From contig JAFZRX010000009.1 in assembly GCA_017619675.1 (NCBI GenBank), positions 186,001 to 250,000 of the forward strand: DNA of 64,000 nt. Direction: 5' to 3'. This DNA comes from Bacteroidales bacterium (GTDB taxonomy: Bacteria; Bacteroidota; Bacteroidia; Bacteroidales; UBA932). Position numbers and translations under genes: made by a program. The notes beneath the pieces are model-generated. The model was not told where the DNA came from. It searched no databases and saw nothing but the letters and a program-made list of their open reading frames with translations. Numbering within the stretch: the first letter of the stretch is position 1; every line of letters begins with the position of its first letter. This document shows, piece after piece, positions 60,070 to 64,000 of this stretch.

Positions 60070-62236
60070 AACTGACGCTCCTGAGGGCTGCTCCCAATTC
60101 TTCCGACCTCTGGGTAGGTGCTGCCGCACCTACGGTAATCTTGTACGTTCCCTTGAGCAGCTGGGCGCTTCCGTCCTCCTGGAATTCCTTCATCTGCTCC
60201 GGAGTCACGGTGAAGCGCACCGTGCGGCTCTCGCCGGGCTGCAGTGTAACCCTCTCGAATGCCTTGAGCTGGCTGAAAGGTGCGCCTACGCCTGCGTTAG
60301 GAGTTGATACATAGAGCTGTACGACTTCTGAACGCTGTACGTCACCGGTGTTGGTCACGGGAATCTCAACCTGTACGGAGTTCCCCATCTTGGGGCTCTG
60401 GGTGTTCAGTTTGAGGTCTCCGTAACTTACGGATCCATATGAAAGGCCGTATCCAAAAGGATACATGGTATTGCCTTCCATGTACTTGTATGTACGTCCC
60501 TTCATGGTATAGTCGTCAAATGCTGGGAGGGCGTCGGTGGAGATGGGGAAGGTTATAGGCAGTCGGCCGGAGAAGTTCCTCTCTCCGAAAAGCAGTTCAG
60601 CAAGTGCGTCTCCGCCTTCCTGTCCCGGATACCAGGCCATGATGATGGCGTCGGCAACCTCTGCGATCTCCTGCAGGTTAACGGGGCTTCCTCCTGTGAT
60701 GATCACGATAAGCTTGTTGTTAGGGGTGCGGAGCCTGGCCACGCTGCGGAAGAAACTCATCTGGTTATCCGGCAGTTCTATGCTCAGGCGGTCGCCTATG
60801 GACGGGGAACTGATGGCGTCGCTCTCTTCACCCTCCGTGGTTCCGTTGTTGCCCATGAACATCAGGGTGTAGTCCGCCGTGGCGGCCTGGCTGGTGGCAT
60901 AGTTGCCCGGGTTCACGTCCCTGGTGGGAACTATGGTGTATGCCGGCTTGTAGTTGACGTTGGTTCCGGTGCTCACCTTGCTCACGATGCCCTGCAGATA
61001 GGTGCTGTAGTGGTCTGAAATGCCAAAATAGTTGCCCATCATGGCATAGGTGTCGGTAGCGGCGGTTCCGGTTACATAAACGTTCTGGATGTCCTTGCGC
61101 AGGGGCAGGACGTTGTCGTTCTTGAGGAGTACCATGGATTCCGCGGCGGCGTCCCTTGCCAGGGCGTAGTGTGAAGGGCTGGCTATCACGCTGGGTGAAA
61201 TGCCGTAATACGGGCAGTCAGGGTCGTCATACAGGATACCAAGTTTCAACTGGGTCATGATGAGCGGCTCCAGGGCCTTGTCAATATCCGCTTCAGTGAG
61301 CAGGCCGCGGTCGATGGCGGTCTTGAGGCTCCTGAAGGAACTTCCGCACTCCAGGTTCAGGCCCGCCTTGATGGCTATGGCGCTGGCTGCTGCCGCGTCC
61401 TGGGCTATGTGGTGGCCTCCGTATATGTCGTCGATGGCTCCGCAGTCGGATACCACGTGGCCGTTGAATCCCCACTTGTCACGCAGGGTCTCCGTAAGGA
61501 GGAACTTGCTTCCCGATGCGCTGTCCCCGAAAACGCGGTTGTACGCGCCCATCACCACCTCTACCTTGGCCTCCTTGACAAGTCTCTCGAAAGCGGGGAG
61601 GTAGGTCTCGTAAAGGTCCTTCAGGGAAGGGTTGGCGTCATATGAGTGACGGGTGGATTCAGGGCCTGAGTGCACTGCAAAGTGCTTCGCGCAGGCTCCG
61701 GCCTTCAGGTAGAACGGGTCGCTGCCCTGGATTCCCTTCACATAGGAGGTTCCCATGGTACCTGTAAGGTACGGGTCCTCTCCGTAGGTCTCCATTCCGC
61801 GGCCCCATCTGGGATCCCTGAAAATGTTGATGTTGGGGGCCCAGAACGTAAGGCCGGTGTAGCGGCTGTAGTTCTGGGCGGAACGGGAGGCGTCAAACTT
61901 GGCGCGCCCCTCGTCCGATACGGCGTTGCCTATGGACCACAGAAGTCCCGGGTTGAAAGTGGCGCCAAGGCCTATCGGCTCCGGGAATACGGTGGCGCGG
62001 CCGTTGCGGGCGACGCCGTGAAGGGCCTCGCTCCACCAGTCGTACGGCTTGATTCCCAGCCTCTCCACTCCAGGGGTGCTGTTCATCATCATGCCTATTT
62101 TCTCGTCCAGGGTCATCTGGGATATCACCTCAGCCGCCTTGCGGTGCATCGCGGCTTCCTTGGTCTCCTGGGCGAAGGCTCCTGCGGTCAGGAACAATCC
62201 TGCAATCGCTGTCAGGATGATTGATCTTAGAGTCAT
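60059..62236 (-). CDS. GH3 beta-xylosidase-type glycoside hydrolase
   Basis: A 725-residue secreted enzyme (signal ending AGAFAQ). The GH3 barrel is at about 30-350, with YDWWSEALHGVAR, DPRWGRGMETYGEDP, KHFAVHSGPESTRHS, and the nucleophile D264 in HVVSDCGAIDD. The second domain (about 385-600) has ITGGSPVNLQ and the WYPGQEGGDALAELLFGE loop. A fibronectin-like domain (about 645-725) ends it. SDCGAI and HFAVHSGPES are typical of xylan 1,4-beta-xylosidases rather than glucosidases, which fits the xylanases in this window. It is 14 bases behind cdd. Confidence 0.92.
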   Translation of the reverse strand: MTLRSIILTAIAGLFLTAGAFAQETKEAAMHRKAAEVISQMTLDEKIGMMMNSTPGVERLGIKPYDWWSEALHGVARNGRATVFPEPIGLGATFNPGLLWSIGNAVSDEGRAKFDASRSAQNYSRYTGLTFWAPNINIFRDPRWGRGMETYGEDPYLTGTMGTSYVKGIQGSDPFYLKAGACAKHFAVHSGPESTRHSYDANPSLKDLYETYLPAFERLVKEAKVEVVMGAYNRVFGDSASGSKFLLTETLRDKWGFNGHVVSDCGAIDDIYGGHHIAQDAAAASAIAIKAGLNLECGSSFRSLKTAIDRGLLTEADIDKALEPLIMTQLKLGILYDDPDCPYYGISPSVIASPSHYALARDAAAESMVLLKNDNVLPLRKDIQNVYVTGTAATDTYAMMGNYFGISDHYSTYLQGIVSKVSTGTNVNYKPAYTIVPTRDVNPGNYATSQAATADYTLMFMGNNGTTEGEESDAISSPSIGDRLSIELPDNQMSFFRSVARLRTPNNKLIVIITGGSPVNLQEIAEVADAIIMAWYPGQEGGDALAELLFGERNFSGRLPITFPISTDALPAFDDYTMKGRTYKYMEGNTMYPFGYGLSYGSVSYGDLKLNTQSPKMGNSVQVEIPVTNTGDVQRSEVVQLYVSTPNAGVGAPFSQLKAFERVTLQPGESRTVRFTVTPEQMKEFQEDGSAQLLKGTYKITVGAAAPTQRSEELGAALRSVSFKL

Positions 62237-62250
62237 AATTAAGTATCTAA

Positions 62251-62724
62251 TTAAATGTTGTCGAAAATAAGGGGAAGCAGGTCATCCACACGGTTGAATT
62301 TCAATATCTTGCCTTCTCCTACAAGGACTATGGACATGTCCTTCCCTCCCTTGGTCTGGTACTGCGCCATTACCTGGCGGCAGGCGCCGCAAGGGGAGGC
62401 CGGGTTGGGGTCGAGCACGCCCGCGGCGCCGCCGGCAATGGCTATGGAAACCATAGCCTTGTCCGGGTAAGCCGCGCCCGCGCTGAACATTGCAGTCCTT
62501 TCCGCGCACAGGCCCGAAGGGAAAGCGGCGTTCTCCTGGTTGGCACCGGTTACCACGGTGCCGTCCTCCAGGCGCACCGCCGCTCCAACGCAGAAATTGG
62601 AATACGGCGCGTACGCTCCCTTCATAGCTTCAATGGCAGCAATGGCGAGCTCCCTGTCTTCAGGGCGCAACTCCTCCAGGGATGAATACTCCTGGTAGGA
62701 TATTTCCAATTTCTTCGTTTTCAT
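62251..62724 (-). CDS. cdd: Cytidine deaminase
   Basis: A 157-residue pyrimidine-salvage enzyme deaminating cytidine and deoxycytidine. The zinc site is the CAE of SGLCAERTAMFSA and the PCGAC of PASPCGACRQV. YAPYSNFCVGAAV and GANQENAAFPSG complete the family signature. It is a standard-length homotetrameric type. Three bases separate it from the GarR gene and 14 from GH3, so it is probably part of that transcript. Confidence 0.94.
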   Translation of the reverse strand: MKTKKLEISYQEYSSLEELRPEDRELAIAAIEAMKGAYAPYSNFCVGAAVRLEDGTVVTGANQENAAFPSGLCAERTAMFSAGAAYPDKAMVSIAIAGGAAGVLDPNPASPCGACRQVMAQYQTKGGKDMSIVLVGEGKILKFNRVDDLLPLIFDNI

Positions 62725-62727
62725 ATC

Positions 62728-64000
62728 TTATTCGTGGCGTTTTACCATTACGTTGGCAAGTTTCTCCCAGTACTGGATAACTCCGCAGTGGTCATCGTTT
62801 ACGTGACCGTCGCATTTGCAAGCCTTGAATGCCTCAAGCACGTGAGTTGTAAGAGGAATGGGGGCGTCAATGGCAAGGGCGGCGTCGCGCACGTTCAGGA
62901 GGTCCTTGGTGTGCATCCAGATAGGTCCGCCCGGCTTGAAGTTGCGGTCCAGTATCCTGTCCATCTTGGCGTCCAGCACGGTGCTTCCGGCAAGGCCTCC
63001 GCGGATGGCCTGGTATACCTTCTCCGGATCCACGCCCGCCTTCTCAGCGAATACCATGGCCTCTGCAACGGCTGAAAGGTGCAGGGCGACCATTATCTGG
63101 TTTGCCAGTTTGCAGGTGTTGCCGCTGCCTATGTCGCCCACCAGGGTGACTGCGTCTCCCATGGCCTTGAACACGTCAAGCACGGAGTCGAACACTTCCT
63201 TCTTTCCGCCAACCATGATAGACATTGTTCCGTCGATGGCCTTGGGCTCTCCGCCGCTTACAGGGGCGTCAAGCATCTCCACACCCTTCTGCGCCACAAT
63301 CTCGCAGAGTTTCTTTGAAACCACCGGGGAGATGGAGCTCATGTCAATGAATATGGAACCCGGGCGCACGGTCTCCAGGATTCCGTTGGGGCCGCAGACT
63401 ACGCCCTCTACGTGAGGGGAGTTGGGGAGCATTGTAATTATGACATCGCATTTTGCAGCCAGTTCAGCGGGGGTGGCGGCAGACTTTGCGCCCAGCGCAA
63501 CCACTTCCTGTACCGGCTCCGGCTTGATGTCGAATACCGTAAGGTCGAATCCTCCCTTCAGGAGGTTCTTGGCCATAGGCTTGCCCATTACGCCAAGTCC
63601 TATAAGGCCTATCTTCTTTGTATTGCTGTTCATTTTATCGTAATAAAGGGCGACTTCGTTCTTCAACTGGTTGGCGCTCAGGATATAATCAGTGCCGTCA
63701 TCGGCGGTGAACACCAGCGTCTGGGTAGGGCCGGCTTCCTCCTCGAGGGTCTCGCGGCTGAATGTGCCGTCAGGAAGGCGGCGGTACATGTTCAGGGTGA
63801 GCGGTCCGCGGCGGTTGCCCACTACGAAGATGGGCTCGCCGTTGAACATTCCTGCGCTGAGGCCGTGGCCGAACCACAGTTCGTCCTGGTATAGCCTGTC
63901 CCAGCTGCCGTCATTGCATTTGTAGACGTTGAGGGTGTTGCCGTGGAAAGGCTCTATGGTTACCAGTTCGTCCACGCCGTCGCCGTCAAGGTCTATGAGG
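62728..64000 (-). CDS. Fusion: FG-GAP-like C-terminus + GarR-type 2-hydroxy-3-oxopropionate reductase (partial at the right edge)
   Basis: The frame is open from the right edge. The C-terminal 301 residues, starting at the ATG at 63633, are a complete beta-hydroxyacid dehydrogenase: KKIGLIGLGVMGKPMAKNLL (NAD loop), MLDAPVSGGEPKAIDG, GSGNTCKLANQ with the catalytic lysine, and a helical C-terminal domain. GarR-like enzymes reduce tartronate semialdehyde to glycerate. Upstream and in the same frame are at least 122 residues of another protein with LIDLDGDGVDELVT, an FG-GAP/VCBS-like calcium repeat, ending NEVALYYDK. No stop separates them. Either this is a real fusion or a frameshift has joined neighbours; an out-of-frame TAA lies one base before the ATG. 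Confidence 0.8.
   Translation of the reverse strand, partial: LIDLDGDGVDELVTIEPFHGNTLNVYKCNDGSWDRLYQDELWFGHGLSAGMFNGEPIFVVGNRRGPLTLNMYRRLPDGTFSRETLEEEAGPTQTLVFTADDGTDYILSANQLKNEVALYYDKMNSNTKKIGLIGLGVMGKPMAKNLLKGGFDLTVFDIKPEPVQEVVALGAKSAATPAELAAKCDVIITMLPNSPHVEGVVCGPNGILETVRPGSIFIDMSSISPVVSKKLCEIVAQKGVEMLDAPVSGGEPKAIDGTMSIMVGGKKEVFDSVLDVFKAMGDAVTLVGDIGSGNTCKLANQIMVALHLSAVAEAMVFAEKAGVDPEKVYQAIRGGLAGSTVLDAKMDRILDRNFKPGGPIWMHTKDLLNVRDAALAIDAPIPLTTHVLEAFKACKCDGHVNDDHCGVIQYWEKLANVMVKRHE

Noticed and set aside
1..64000. CRISPR arrays, transposons, integrases, restriction or toxin systems
   Set aside because: No regularly spaced repeats, no transposase, recombinase, nuclease-methylase or toxin-antitoxin signatures were seen on either strand.

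Overview
The window is a compact, gene-dense chromosomal segment from a member of the Bacteroidales (Bacteroidota), probably an uncultured gut or rumen fibre degrader. The evidence is the repeated Bacteroidota promoter box TAnnTTTG upstream of genes, the near absence of Shine-Dalgarno sequences, and family content typical of the group: DUF4831, DUF5106, DUF1573, the COG2509 FAD protein, ATP-type PEP carboxykinase, a fused DAHP synthase/chorismate mutase, and GH10-CE1 and GH2-GH43 enzymes. I see no rRNA, CRISPR array, insertion sequence, integrase or phage gene. No stretch longer than 300 bases lacks a gene; the longest gap is about 180 bp (25770-25948).

Layout. 1-5523: partial pdxA and rnhA on the minus strand, divergent from a tightly coupled plus-strand run rfbD-rfbC-PAP2 phosphatase-M64 peptidase-DAHP synthase/chorismate mutase. 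5550-10824: a lipoprotein esterase, two thioredoxin-fold lipoproteins, a small outer-membrane barrel and a CNNM/CBS protein. 10824-18517: a POT transporter, a lipid A acyltransferase, DUF4831, pepD, the rpsF-rpsR-rplI ribosomal operon and a Sde182-like lipoprotein. 18529-25769: parE, a DUF1573 protein, a 56-residue ferredoxin, an HTH-only LysR protein and the giant pyruvate:ferredoxin oxidoreductase. 25949-30379: a hemicellulose operon (unknown secreted protein, GH43 with a ricin-like tail, GH10 xylanase fused to CE1 feruloyl esterase). 30463-34369: lipoamide dehydrogenase facing lipoate ligase, an SIS protein and fabD. 34414-39087: tRNA-Arg(CCG), a GH2-GH43 fusion and a serpin. 39089-45654: a minus-strand run lemA-DUF2207-recG-S9 peptidase-serpin. 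45731-47837: a tandem SANT/Myb-like protein and pckA. 47961-57511: recQ convergent with the minus-strand run tamB-rsmI-like-folB-mtaB-MBL hydrolase. 57514-64000: tsaD, the COG2509 oxidoreductase, a GH3 beta-xylosidase, cdd, and a GarR-type reductase fused in frame to the end of an FG-GAP-like protein that runs off the right edge.

How the genes work together. The GH10-CE1, GH43, GH2-GH43 and GH3 enzymes and the esterases would take feruloylated arabinoxylan to sugars. PFOR with ferredoxin, PEP carboxykinase and the POT peptide transporter fit an anaerobic sugar and peptide fermenter. Lpd and the lipoate ligase serve lipoylated enzymes encoded elsewhere.

The most striking unexplained signals are regulatory. 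(1) Six genes have a TAnnTTTG box only 3-7 bases before the start codon, implying leaderless mRNAs. (2) Three intergenic regions have two such boxes back to back at a constant 12-13 bp spacing, two of them perfect inverted repeats, which look like symmetric bidirectional promoters. (3) At least two terminator-like hairpins carry the next gene's promoter box in the loop, so only read-through RNA can fold them. (4) The rpsF operon mRNA appears to begin with a terminator-like hairpin. (5) tamB has no ordinary start codon where its N-terminus should begin.
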